Below, in pieces: positions 8,218-19,800 of a DNA stretch of 64,000 nucleotides. The notes beneath the pieces are model-generated. The model was not told the DNA's origin and did not search any database. It worked only from the letters and a program-made list of their open reading frames with translations. The first letter of the stretch is position 1; each line of letters begins with the position of its first letter. The stretch is from Prorocentrum cordatum (lineage: Eukaryota; Sar; Dinophyceae; Prorocentrales; Prorocentraceae), in assembly GCA_963575745.1 (NCBI GenBank), contig CAUYUJ010018736.1, positions 62,001-126,000 on the forward strand, given 5' to 3'. The translations under genes and the position numbers were made by a program.

Positions 8218-9485
8218 TAATTCCGGCGCGCTGGAGAGCTAGTTGGCAAGAAAAATCTCGACGGAACTTTTGGTGACTTTTGGTCGGTTGAAAATTCCGT
8301 TCTCGAAATTCAACCATTCGTTAGAGCTCTAGTATTTTTTCCCGTGATATTCGATCTTATTCCCGCTCGCCATCTTGATCTCAGCTCGATCGGGTAGCTT
8401 TTACTGCCCAAAAGCACTGTGGCGGGATCGGCCGTTTCGAGTTATCTTGATACGCGTTGTCGGTATTTTCCACTTAACTCGAGCTGTAGAGCAGCAACAG
8501 AGCTGGTAAGCACACCTATCGCACTCAGAATCATTAACCGCGTTCGCCTGTTGAAGCTAGAGGTCTGAACTCGGTCTGCTAGCCGAGCTAGGTGCGCAAA
8601 CCTATTCGTATTATTCGAGTCATCTTCACAGACGCTCTCAGTTCTCTGTACTTAACTCGAGCTACAGGACAGCTACAGAGCTGGTAAGCACACCTATCGC
8701 ATTTAGAATCATTACAAGCGTTCGCCTGTTGGATCTAGAGGTCTGAACTCGGTCTGCTAGCCGAGCTAGGTCTGCAAACCTATTGGTATTATTTGAGTTA
8801 TCTTGATAGACGCCCTCGGTTCTCTGTACTTAACTCGAGTTACAGGACAGCTACAGAGCTGGTAAGCACGCCTATCGCATTCAGAATCATTAGGCGCGTT
8901 CGCCTGTTGAATCTAGACGTCTGAACTCGTTCTGCTAGCCGAGCGAGGTCCGCAAACATATTCGTATCATTTTGGTCATCTTCATAGACGCCCTCGGTTT
9001 TCTGTACTTAACTCGAGCTCTGGGGCAGCTACAGAGCTCATAGTCACAGAAATCGATTGGGAATCATCAGACGCGTTCGTGCGTCGAATCGAAAGCTCTG
9101 GACTCGGCCTGCTGCCCGAGCTAGCTTCGCAAAACTATTCGTATTGTTCGAGTTATTCTGAGAAGTGCTCGGTATTCCGCACTTAACTCGTGCTGGGGAG
9201 GGCTACAGTACTGCTGGTCACGGAAATCGATTCTGAGATATCAGACGCGTCTGTCTGTCGAACCCAGAGCTCGGAACTCGGTCTGCTGCTCGAACTAGGT
9301 CCGCGAAACTATTGTATTATTGGAGTTGTTCGTTTTTTTTTGTTCGAGTCATCTTGAGAGGTCTGAAATCGCTTGGGCTGAAAAACTAGTCGTTCTTTGG
9401 ATTTTGTTTCACATCCCTACGAGTCAGGAAGCTCTACGAGTCCCCCGGCGGTAACAAAGGTTGACGGTTTACCGCCGGCGCCCAG
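8218..9485 (+). mobile_element. A-type unit, body and 3' end
   Basis: It resumes at TAATTCCGGCGCGCTGG, the sequence normally about 45 bp inside an A-type unit. It then contains about six 177-bp-type monomers and a full hairpin ending CAG at 9485. The start is best explained as host sequence resuming after a nested unit, not as a 5' truncation. Confidence 0.65.
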
Positions 9486-9840
9486 TAACTCGTAGAGCTT
9501 CCCTCAGCAAGTTATTGCTGGAAGCTTAAGAGTAATTCCGGGGAGCTGGGGAGCTAGTTTCCCGGAGAGCTCCCTGAGAGCTAAAGGGTTTAAGATTAGA
9601 AGCCGGACGGTGGTGGTGCCCGCCAGGAGCTCTTTTCCGGCGGTCCAGAATTCCCGCAGCAGGTCGTTCGAGCCGGCAACGTGTCCGGGCGAGCGTCCGG
9701 TAAGCTTCCGCGCGTGCCTGCACGCGTACAGGCACGCTTGGAAGCGTTCCTGGCAGCGCATCAGCAGCGCTGCAGCGGGTCGCTCAGAGCTGCCCAGGAA
9801 AGATTTCGGGTCCCCGAGGGTGTCTTCGCTCTTCGGGTTT
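9486..9840 (+). mobile_element. 5' end of an A-type unit with a GC-rich variant leader
   Basis: The intact 5' terminus TAACTCGTAGAGCTTCCC is at 9486. After about 60 bp the normal body is replaced by about 280 bp of GC-rich sequence (9560-9840) with CGTGCCTGCACGCG palindromes, ending CTTCGGGTTT. The continuation TTGGACGCTACCAAG appears at 12801, after the nested unit 9841-12800. A comparable leader occurs at 32773-32880, so this looks like an A-type subfamily and not a one-off insertion. Confidence 0.55.
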
Positions 9841-9868
9841 TACTCGTAGAGCTTCCCTTAGCAAGTTA

Positions 9869-10265
9869 TACCTCGTAGAGCTCTTCGGCATCGGTGAGCT
9901 AGAGGAATTCCGGCGCGGGGTGGAGCTAGTTGACTCACCCGGCCAGAACGGACAAAGTGATAACTTTTGGGTAGTTTTGCAATTTTTTGGAAGATATTTG
10001 ACCATTCATTTTAAGAAAGCAGATTTTTCGCACCTGTAGACGATTATGAGGGCCTCAGCGTCTTGATATAAGCTCTCTAGATGCACTTTTACTGTCAAAA
10101 CACTTGGCGAAACCAACTCTATGTCGACGTGAAAAATCATGTTTTCTCGTTTTCGAGAAACGCTTCCAGAAGCCCTCTCGTATGATTCTGAGCACTCTTA
10201 CGCGTGTTAGGAGCTCTACGAGGTTCCCGGCGGTGACCAGATTGACGGTTCACTGCCGGCGCCAG
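9869..10265 (+). mobile_element. Complete B-type hairpin unit (397 bp)
   Basis: It starts TACCTCGTAGAGCTC. It ends with GAGCTCTACGAGG, then the stem CCGGCGGTGA and its near-complement (here with one mismatch, TCACTGCCGG), then CCAG. It is non-coding. The empty site (AAGTTA^TTGCTGG) is reconstructed from its flanks and matches intact A-type units. Confidence 0.85.
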
Positions 10266-10333
10266 TTGCTGGAAGCTTTAGAGTAATTCCGGAGCGCTGG
10301 AGAGCTAGTTGGCCCGAAAAAGAAGAACTGAAC

Positions 10334-11382
10334 TAACTCGTAGAGCTTCCCTTAGCAAGTAATTGCTGGAAGCTAAGAGTACTTCCGGCGCGCTGGAGAG
10401 CTAGTTGGCAAGACAAATCTCGACGGAACTTTTGGTGACTTTTGGTCGGTTGAAAATTTTGTTCTCGGAATTTGACCATTCGTTAGAGCTCTAGTATTTT
10501 TCCCGTGATATTCGATCTTATTCCCGCTCGCCATCTTGATCTCAGCTCGATCGGGTGAATATTACTATCGAAAAGCACTGTGGCGGGAACGGCCGTTTTG
10601 AGTCATCTTGATATGCGCTGACGGTTTTCTGAACATAACTCGAGCTCTAGGGCAGCTACAGAGCTGGTAAGCACAGCTAATGCATGCAGAATGATCAGGC
10701 GCGTTCGCTTGTTCAACCCAGAGGTCTGAACTCGGTCTGCTAGCCGAGCTAGGTCTGCAAACCTGTTCGTATTATTCGAGTCATCTTGACAGAAACTCCC
10801 GGTTTTCTGCACTTAACTCGAGCTGTAGGACAGCTACAGAGCTGATATTTACAGGCACCAATTCAGAATTATCAGTTGCGTTTGTCTGTCGAATCCAGAG
10901 CTCTGAACTCGGTCTGCTGCCCGATCTAGAATCGCGAAACTATTCGTCTCGTTCGAGTCGCTTGCGATATGCTGTCGGTTATCTGGACTTAACTCAGGCT
11001 GTAGGGAGGCTGCATGGCTGGTAATCACTGGAATCGATTTGGAGACATCAGGCGCGTCCGCCTGTCGAATAGAGAGCTCTGAACTCTGTCTGCTGCCCGA
11101 ACTAGGTCCGCGAAACTATTTCTATTCTTCGAGTCATCCTCAGAGGTGCTCTCGGTTTTCTGCACTTAACTCGGGCTGTAGGGGGGCTGCAGGGCTGGTA
11201 ATGACAGGAGTCGATTCGCAGACATCAGACGCGTCCGTTTCTCGCATTCAGAGGTCCAAAACTATTCACTATAAGTCAGATTGTTGGTAAGTGCTGTCTG
11301 TTTTCTCAACTCAAGTCGAGTTAGGAAGCTCTACGAGTCTCCCGGCGGTAACCAAGGTTGACGGTTTACCGCCGGCGCCCAG
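10334..11382 (+). mobile_element. Complete A-type hairpin unit (1049 bp)
   Basis: It starts TAACTCGTAGAGCTTCCC and carries four to five 177-bp-type monomers. It ends with inverse GAAGCTCTACGAGT, an intact 10-bp-stem hairpin and CAG at 11382. The flanks rejoin as GAACTGAAC^TTTTCACAAC, matching A-type body. Confidence 0.85.
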
Positions 11383-11409
11383 TTTTCACAACTTTTGCTC
11401 GGTTGAAAA

Positions 11410-11806
11410 TACCTCGTAGAGCTCTTGAGCGAAGAGCTAAGAGGAATTCCGGCGCAGAGTAGAGCTAGTTGGCGGACCCGGCCAAAAGAGAGGATGTGGT
11501 AACCTGGGGTCGGTTTTTGTCTCTGTATGCAAAATTTTGAAATTCGTTTTGATAACGAATATTTTTCTCACGTGTACTGGGTTATGCCGCGTCTGCCAGT
11601 AAATTCTCAGGTCTGTAGCTGCAGTATTACTATCGAAAGTCTTGAGGGAACCGACTTTGGATGAAAACCAAAAACTCGTGTTTTTTCGAGTTTTTCTGCT
11701 CTTGCTTCAGAAGCTTCCTCATGTGTTCGGAGAAGCGCTGTGCAACACAGGAGCTCTACGAGGTGCCCGGCGGTAACCTGGTTGACGGTTTACCGCCGGT
11801 TCTCAG
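11410..11806 (+). mobile_element. Complete C-type hairpin unit (397 bp)
   Basis: It starts TACCTCGTAGAGCTC like B, but its body differs (ACCTGGGGTCGG, GGGTTATGCCGCG). It ends GAGCTCTACGAGG, stem CCGGCGGTAA/TTACCGCCGG and TTCTCAG. The flanks rejoin as GTTGAAAA^TTTTGTTC, a site also used by the inverted B unit at 31466. Confidence 0.85.
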
Positions 11807-12800
11807 TTTTGTTCTCAAAATTTGACAATTCGTTTGAGCTCTAGTATTTTTTCCCGTGATATTCGATCTTATTCCCGCTCGCCATCTTGATCTCAGCTCG
11901 ATCGGGTACCTTTTGCTGCCAAAAAGCACACTGGCGGGATCGGCCGTTTTGAGGCATCTTATCACGCGCTGTCGGTATTTTGTACTTAACTCGAGCTGTA
12001 GGGCAGCTACAGAGCTGGTAAGCACACCTATCGCATTCAGAATCATCAGACGCGTTCGCCTGTTGAATCTAGAAGTCTGAATTCGGTCTGCTAGCCGAGC
12101 TAGGTCCGCAAACCTATTCGTATTATTCGAGTCATCTTGACAGACGCTCTCGGTTTTCTGTACTTAACGCGAGCTGTAGGGCAGCTACAGAGCTCATAGT
12201 CACAGAAATCGATCGGGAATCATCAGGCGCGTTCGTCTGTTGATTCGAGAGCTCTAAAATCGGCCTGCTGCTCGAGCTAGGTTCGCAAAACTATTCGTAT
12301 TGTCCGAATCATCTTGAAAAGTGCTTTCATTTTCTGCACTCAGCTCGTGCTGGGGGAGGGTTACAGTGCTGCGGGTCACACAAATCGATTTGCACAGATC
12401 AGGCGCGTCCGTCGGTCGATTCTAGAGCTCGGAACTCGGTCTGCTGCTCGATTTAGATTTGCGAAACTATTGTATTATTCGAGTCATCCTGAGAGATGTT
12501 GTCAGTTTTCTGCACTTAACTCGGTCTTCAGCGGGGCTGCAGAGCTGTTAATCACATGGGTCGATTTGCAGACGTCAGACGCGTCCGCCTAGTGCATTCA
12601 GAGGTCTGAATTCGGTTTGATACTCGAACTGGATTGCGAAACTATTTGTTTTTTCTTAGAGTCATCTTGAGAGGTCTGAAATCGCTTGGGCTGAAAAAAC
12701 TAATCGTTCTCTGGAGTTTTTTCCCACACTATATGCTGTCAGGAACCTCTACGAGTCCCCCGGCGGTAACAAAGGTTGACGGTTTACCGCCGGCGCCCAG

Positions 12801-14271
12801 TTGGACGCTACCAAGATGGCAAGAAGAATCTCGACGGACCTTTTGCTGACTTTTGGTCAGTTGAAAATTTTGTTCTCAAAATTTGAACATTCGTTAGAGC
12901 TCTATTTTTTTCCCATGATATTCGATCTTATTCCCGCTCGCCATCTTGATCTCAGTTCGATCGGGTAACTTGCAAGGCCAAAAAGCAGGCGGGCGGGAAC
13001 GGCCGTTTCGAGTCATCTTGATACGCGCTGTCGGTTTTCTCAAGATAACTCGAGCTTCAGGACAACTACAGAGCTGGTCAGCACAGCTAATGCATTCAGA
13101 ATGATCAGGCGCGTTCGCCTGTTGAATCCAGAGGTCTGAACTCGGTCTGCTAGCCGAGCAGAGCTTCCCTTAGCAAGTTATTGCTGGAAGCTCAAGAGTA
13201 ATTCCGGGGAGCTGGAGAGCTAGTTGGCAAGAAAAATCTCGACGGACCTTTTACTGACTTTTGGTCGCTTGAAAATGTTGTTCTTAAAATTTGAACATTC
13301 GTTAGAGCTCTAGTATTTTTCCCATTATATTCGATCTTATTCCCGCTCGCCATCTTGATCTCAGCTCGATCGGGTAACTTTCAAGGCCAAAAAGCAGGCG
13401 GGCGGGAACGGCCGTTTCGAGTCATCTTGCTACGCGCTGTCGGTTTTCTCAAGATAACTCGAGCTTCAGGACAACTACAGAGTTGGTCAGCACCGCTAAT
13501 GCATTCAGAATGATCAGGCGCGTTCGCCTGTTGAATCCAGAGGTCTGAACTCGGTCTGCTAGCCGAGCTAGGGTCGCAAACCTATTCGTATTATCCGAGT
13601 CATTGTAGCAGACGCTCTCGGTTTTTCGTACTTAACTCGATCTGTAGGGCAGCCACAGAGCTGATAATCACAGAAATCGATTGAGAATTATCAGGCGCGT
13701 TCGTCTGTTGAATCAAGAGCTCTGAAATCGGCCTGCTCCCCGAGCTAGGTTCGCGAACCTATTGGTATTGTTCGAGTCATCTTGAGAAGTGCTCTCGGTT
13801 TTCTGTACTTAAATCGTGCTGGGGGAGGGCTACAGTGCTGCTGGTCACAGGAATCGATTTCGAGACATCAGGCGCGTCCGTTCGTCGAACCGAGAGCTCG
13901 GAACTCGGTCTGCTGCTCGAACGAGATCCGCGAAACTGTTGTATTATTCGAGTCATCCTGAGAGGTACTCTCGGTTTTCTGCACTTAACTCAGACTGTAT
14001 GGGGGGCTGCAGAGCTGGTAATCACAGGAATCGATCCGCAGACATCAGACGCGTCCGCCTGTCGCATTCAGAGGTCTGAACTCGGTTTCATACTCGAGCT
14101 CGATTGGAAAACTGTTCGTTTGTTTTGTTAGAGTCATCTTGAGAGGTCTATAATCGCTTGGGCTGAAAAACTAGTCGTTCTCTGAAATTCTTTTCCACAT
14201 TATATATTGTCAGGAAGCTCTACGAGTCCCCCGGCGGTAAGAAAGGTTGACGGTTTACCGCCGGCGCCCAG
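12801..14271 (+). mobile_element. A-type unit with internal partial duplication
   Basis: It resumes TTGGACGCTACCAAG and runs through A-type body. At about 13159 a 5' terminal sequence lacking its first bases (CAGAGCTTCCCTTAGC) starts a second, nearly parallel copy that ends with a hairpin at 14271. The flanks at 13158 and 14272 do not rejoin, so a recombination or deletion rather than a clean insertion is likely here. Confidence 0.6.
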
Positions 14272-15520
14272 TGGACGCTACCAAGTTGGCAAGAAAAATC
14301 TCGACGGAACTTTTGCTGACTTTTGGTCGGTTGAAAATTTTGTTCTCGGAAGTCAACAATTCGTTTGAGCTCTAGTTTTTTTCCCGTAATATTCGATCTT
14401 ATTCCCGCTCGCCATCTTGATCTTAGCTCGATCGGGTGAATATTACTATCGAAAAGCACTCTGGTGGGATCGACCGTTTTGAGTCATCTTGGTACGCGCT
14501 AACGGTTTCCTGAACATAAGTCGAGCTTGAGGACAGCTACAGAGCTGGTACGCACAGCTAATCGGTGTAGAATGATTTGGCGCGTTCACCTGTTGAATCC
14601 AGAGGTCTGAACTCGGTCTGTTAGTCGAGCCAGGTCTGGAAACCTATTCGTATTATTCGAGTCATCTGATAATAACTCTCGATTTTCTGTACTTAACTCG
14701 AGCTGTAGGACAGCTACAGATCTGGTTAGCACAGCTCATCGATGTAGAATGATTAGGCGCGTTCGCCTGTTGAATCGAGAAGTCTAAACTCGGACTGTTT
14801 GCCGAGCTAGGTCCGCAAACCTATTCGTATTATTCGAGTCATCTTGCAAGAAACTCTCGGTTTTCTGTACTTAACTCAGCTGTAGGACAGCTGCAGAGCT
14901 GATATTTAGAAAAACCGATCCAGAATCATCTGTTGCGTTTTCTGTAGAATCCAGAGCTGTGGACTCGGTCTGCTGCCCGATCCAGAATCGCGAAACTATT
15001 CGTATTGGTCGAGTCGTCTTGAGAAGTGCTCTCGGTTTTTTCCCTTAACTCGCGCTGAGGGGGGCTACAGTGCTGGTGGTCACAGGAATCGATTCGAAGA
15101 CATCAAGCGCGTTCGTCTGTCGAATCCAGAGCTCGGAACTCGGTCTGCTGCCCGAATTAGGTCTGCGAAACTACTGTACTTTTCGAGTCATCCTGAGAGG
15201 TGCTGTCGGTTTTCTGCACTTAACTCGGGCTGTAGGGGGGCTGCAGGGCTGGTAATGACATGAGTCGATTCGCAGACATCAGACGCGTCCGCCTTTCGCG
15301 TTCAGAGATCAAACAATATTTACTATAAGTCGGAATATTGGTAGGTGCTGTCGGTTTTCTAAACTTCAGTCGAGATAGGAAGCTCTACGAGTCTCCCGGC
15401 GGTAACCAAGGTTGTGCGCCAGTGATCAGTGGGCTGAGCTTTGTTTACCCAGCGGTAACGAACACACCAGACAGCATCGAGCCTCCGTGGGGAGAGTGAG
15501 GCTAACATCTTTCGTTTCGA

Positions 15521-16849
15521 TTGTATACCATCATTTTCGAAGCAACGGCGATTGTTGAGCCTGAACACGTTTCAGAGCACCAGCGACGGGACAAGATTTT
15601 CATTCAACGACAAGAGGAGAAGCGACGTCGATTGGAGGATCAGCAGTTTTTGCAGAAGTGGAGTATCCCGACTGACATTGTAGGAAATATGGCCCTCAAT
15701 GATGCAGCATCGACTCCAATGGCAGCAGCAGCAGCAGCTCCAACAGACAGGACACCTGCCAATGGTCGTCGCCGACGGAGGGCAGAGGAGGAGGGAGAGG
15801 ACGCAGAAAGAGGAAAGGCAGGCATGGATGGACTGGATGAGTCGATCAGTTCCGATGGAGAGCAGTTTGATCCAGAGAATTGGCAGCAACAGATGTTCAA
15901 CATGAATAAAGCAATTAGCAAAAACACACGTAAGACGGAGCGTAAGGTCAAGAGTTTGCAAAACGAGGTGGGAAACATTCAGAGACGTCAAGATGAGGCA
16001 GATATTAAGATGAATGATTTGCAAAAGCAGTTTACAGAGTTCAAAAGGGAGGCGGGAAAGAGTGGGAGTATTGCATCAGGATCGACGGGAACGGGCACCA
16101 CCCCGAACTTAGCATGGGGGATGGCAAAAGGATTGGGTAAAGGAGCTCAGGGCGCATGGAGTGCATCGAAGATTAAAATCAAAGGATGGGTTGTTCATTG
16201 GAAAGACCCCCCAATGCGTACGGCAGAAATGTTGACACCATACGATGCGGAGAAACTGGTTGAGAATGCCATGGCCACTTTATCGGATGATTTGAGGCAG
16301 AGGATCGATCATAAAGCCAGCTTGGAGATGATGGGAGCATATACCGATAATCAGGGCCGTCAAAACACTCGTTCACTTATTTCAAAAGTGAGTTTGATTG
16401 CAACGCGAGGTACTGATTCGAGTCAGTTGTGGGAGATCAAACGTAACATTGATCCTCATGTTCGAGTGTTGCCTGAAGGACCGCTCATCACGGGTATGAC
16501 GTCAAAGCCAGATACTTTCACAGGAGGAAACGTCAGGTGTGTGATTGAGAGTGCACCGTGGAAACAGCCACACATTGCCAAGATCGGTCAGTTCAAAGAG
16601 ATCTGGAAACATCGTCAAATGTACCAGGATGCCGCCAATGTTGCCCAGAATGTTCCAGAGGTGAGGGGAAAAGCAGGGCCTCCAGCGACGGAGATTCTCA
16701 CGATCGCACCCGACAGCCAGACTCGCCCAGTGTCGCTGGCGGAGTGGACGGAGAGAGCAGGCTGGACGATTCACAATGATTCGATGATGACCCTGATGCC
16801 GACGTTCACAGCGGCAAAGTTCAAAGCAGACCTCGAGGCCCTAGCCTGA
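15521..16849 (+). CDS. LINE 2 ORF1 (Gag-like)
   Basis: The frame ends at TGA 16847-16849 and has no ATG before 15689; 15521 is a TTG. Conservation with LINE 1 (FLQKWSIPTDI versus FLNKWGIPSQI) lies upstream of the first ATG, with the codon differences mostly synonymous, which points to a non-AUG start. The features are a basic/acidic N-terminal region (RRRRRAEEEGEDAE), a helical segment around KNTRKTERKVKSLQNEVG, and the shared C-terminal domain (KGWVVHW, SAPWKQPHI, EVRGKAGPP). A role as RNA-binding chaperone is inferred from position only. Confidence 0.72.
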   Translation: MYTIIFEATAIVEPEHVSEHQRRDKIFIQRQEEKRRRLEDQQFLQKWSIPTDIVGNMALNDAASTPMAAAAAAPTDRTPANGRRRRRAEEEGEDAERGKAGMDGLDESISSDGEQFDPENWQQQMFNMNKAISKNTRKTERKVKSLQNEVGNIQRRQDEADIKMNDLQKQFTEFKREAGKSGSIASGSTGTGTTPNLAWGMAKGLGKGAQGAWSASKIKIKGWVVHWKDPPMRTAEMLTPYDAEKLVENAMATLSDDLRQRIDHKASLEMMGAYTDNQGRQNTRSLISKVSLIATRGTDSSQLWEIKRNIDPHVRVLPEGPLITGMTSKPDTFTGGNVRCVIESAPWKQPHIAKIGQFKEIWKHRQMYQDAANVAQNVPEVRGKAGPPATEILTIAPDSQTRPVSLAEWTERAGWTIHNDSMMTLMPTFTAAKFKADLEALA

Positions 16850-19800
16850 CGGGGCCACTCCAGATGTGATCTGAAAGGAAGTTTGATGAGTTGGAACGTC
16901 TGGAGGGCAGGTAGAGACAAAACAACTCAAGTTTTACAACGAATTCAAATGCATGGGAGAAGTGTGGCTTTGGTAGGCCTCCAGGAGTGCCTGCACCTCA
17001 CACACAGTATCATTTCAAAGGAGGGATGGAGATTGTTGCGTAGTAAAGACAAGCTAGCGGGTTTCATGTTCCGAGCGAGTGTTCCTATTAGATACACAGA
17101 CAACCAGTCAAATCGGGTTGTGCTCATCGTAGTCGGCAAAATCATCGTTGTCTCGGCCTACTTTCCACATGAGGAGAGAAGGAATGCGGTGGCAGAGTTC
17201 AATGCCCTAGCCAACTTGGTGAGGTCGAAGATTCAGGCAGCACGTATGCAGTTTGAGTAAGAAGGGGGGAAAGATTTTGAGGTGGCCATCTTGACAGATG
17301 CGAATGTTGAGTTGCCTGCACATGTACGGGGTGAAGGAGGAAAGGAGGTCACTGGAGGAGGTGTACGTACGGACTTGCAGGTGGGACAGGCGGTGGGAGG
17401 CTTCGAGACGGAGAGGACGAGGAGGAAAAGGAGGATGCGTGAAGCCCTAGTCGACCTTATTGTTGTGCTGGACCTTGTGGCGTCGAACACGTTTCGGGAA
17501 AGGCTTCCAACGCATTTTACTCGTGCACAGAAGGTACCGCAGGTGCTCGATTATATTCTTGCTCCGGCGTGGTGGGGGAAAGCTCGAGTACAGTGGCAGG
17601 ACGTCAGGGACACAGGTAATGAGACGTCGGACCATGCAGCGGTGTTGCTGGAGTTGCCCGTATCGATCCGCCCGGCCCCGAGAGTAAAAATGAGACGACC
17701 CGTGCACCCCAAATGGGAGCCAGAGACCGAGCCAGGCCGCAGATTGTTCTCAGCCCAGAACTACGACAGGTTAGTGACGGAGCGGGGGGAGGGAGACTAC
17801 GTGCCACCAGGTAAGTTGTCCGAGGTGATGCTAGGCGCGGCGGAGGGGATCCCGACGAAGCAGATGATTCGAGAGGTTCCTCAGAAGTCAGAGAAACACA
17901 AAGCCCTGGAAAGAGCCAAAAGGTTGAAACAATGGGAGGACGAGGAGGAGAGGAAAGAAATAAACCGACAGTTGCGAAAGGAAAAGAATGTCCTAAAGTG
18001 TGCCATGCTTAAGTATGCCAGCAGATCAAAGAAGAAATCCAGGACCGAGATGATCACTAAGTTAAACATCAATGGGAGGATGGAGGAGGATCAAACAAAA
18101 TGGAGTTCGGCACTGTATGAGCATACCAAGGGGAAGTTTACGAATGAGCACATCAGGAGGGAGACGGAGGAGGTGATGGAGGAGCTCAGGGACCAGGCCC
18201 ACACGGACACCGTCAGGTTGACTTTCGACTTTAGTGCGATGATGAATGCCAGATCCAGACTGTCGGTGGGCAAGCAGACGGGGGAGGACGGGATCACGGT
18301 TAGCATGCTGAAGACTCTAGGCTTCGGGAACCTTCAGGAGATATTTAAGACGTTTTCGGCCATATATGAGGGACGGGAGCCGACGCCAGAGGACTGGCGC
18401 AAGATAATACTCACGCTCATTCCCAAGAGTGAGAAGATTACGAGTTTGGAGGATACCAGAGCGATTGCAGTTTCTTCATGCTTAACTAAGTGGTATTCGC
18501 TTTCCCTGGTTGTGGTCCTGGAGAGGTTCCTGGCCAAAAACTTGGATCCCGAGATGAATGTATATGGGTTTATGTCTGGGAAGAAAACGACGGAGGTCAC
18601 TTCGATGATTAAACATATCGGTAAACGTGCCTCGATTTGGGGGAAGGGACAGAGCTTTTGGCTCTGCAGTTGTGATATTCTGAAAGCGTACGATCACCTT
18701 CGACTTACGACATGTGTGAGAGCAATGAGAGTGCTGGGGGTTCCTTCTTCTTTTCAGTATGCTATCTTGGAGCCGATGCTGAGAAACACGGCGTCGGCAA
18801 ATTTCCAGAGTACCCAGTGCGAGACAGTGCCGTGGGACACCTGTGTTAGGACGGGAGGAGTTGAGAGCCCCATCTTATTTGTGCTTGTCACGATTGCGAT
18901 GATTGCCCCGACGATACACTCGTGGAAAGAGAGAGGCCTCGGATACAACATCGAGAGACCGAGGGCGTATGCAGATTCGATCGAGGCTAAAGTTGGAGCC
19001 AGTTCTCGCGCGATCGAAGGCTCCCAGGAGATGGAGGTCCATCAGAGTCTCAGTCATGCGATATGGGCGGATAACTTTTTCATTTTTGCCCAAGGTGATC
19101 GACAGGAGGGTAAGAAGATGATTTCCACGATGATGCAGGAACTTACGATATCGATACGAGAATGGGGCTTCGAGTGGAAGCCCAGTTCGATTGAGTTAGC
19201 GACGTTTGGAGTTGACTTTGAGGCAGAGGCGTTGGAGATCCCAATCCCGACCAAATCTTTTGAGCAAGGACCGAAAAGACAGAGATCAGAGATCACATCT
19301 TTGGATTCAGCTGCGAGAGTAACCCCGTTGACAGGACATACACCGCTTCCTCATCCTTCTATGCCAGTGTCACAATCACTTCTTCATTCACAGTTGGCAG
19401 AGCCGCAATCACATCTTCATTCGACATATCAGACAGCTACGCTGAGCAACATATCCGACAGCTACGCTGAACAGACATATCAGACAGCTACGCTGAATAG
19501 AAATATACCCGGCCAAAAGGCTTCAAGCGCAGACTCCGTGACAGCCATCACGGTGCCCGATCTCTGCACTGAGACAGCACCAACGACGTTTTCTTATGCA
19601 CATTTGCCAATGTCAGTGCCAGATGTTCACTCTCATGTGCCTTCGTCGTCGTTAATAAGAGTGCCTGTTGTTCTTTCGCAGTTGCCTGCAAAAACGGATT
19701 CTCTTCATTCTCGTGTGTCTTCGTCGTCGTGGATAAGAGTGCCTGTTGCCTCAGCTTGTAGTGTGCAGCCTGTTGCCTCAGCTTGCAGTGTGCACGAATT

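Larger units (their letters stand above)
9841..12800 (+). mobile_element. A-type unit carrying three nested units
   Basis: The unit starts TACTCGTAGAGCTTCCC and ends with hairpin and CAG at 12800. Removing the B unit 9869-10265, the A unit 10334-11382 and the C unit 11410-11806 leaves 28+68+27+994 = 1117 bp that reads as one normal A-type unit. The rejoined flanks are AAGTTA/TTGCTGG, ACTGAAC/TTTTCAC and TTGAAAA/TTTTGTTC. This is direct internal evidence of insertion in front of T without longer duplication. Confidence 0.85.

Noticed and set aside
9869-10265. Interpretation as TIR-type DNA transposon (MITE)
   Set aside because: The inverted repeat is not at the 3' end, because a hairpin and CAG lie beyond it, and there is no target duplication of the lengths typical of DDE superfamilies.
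15415-15520. Spliced-leader relict at the LINE 2 5' end
   Set aside because: I looked for GGCTCAAG and CCATTTTGG and found neither.
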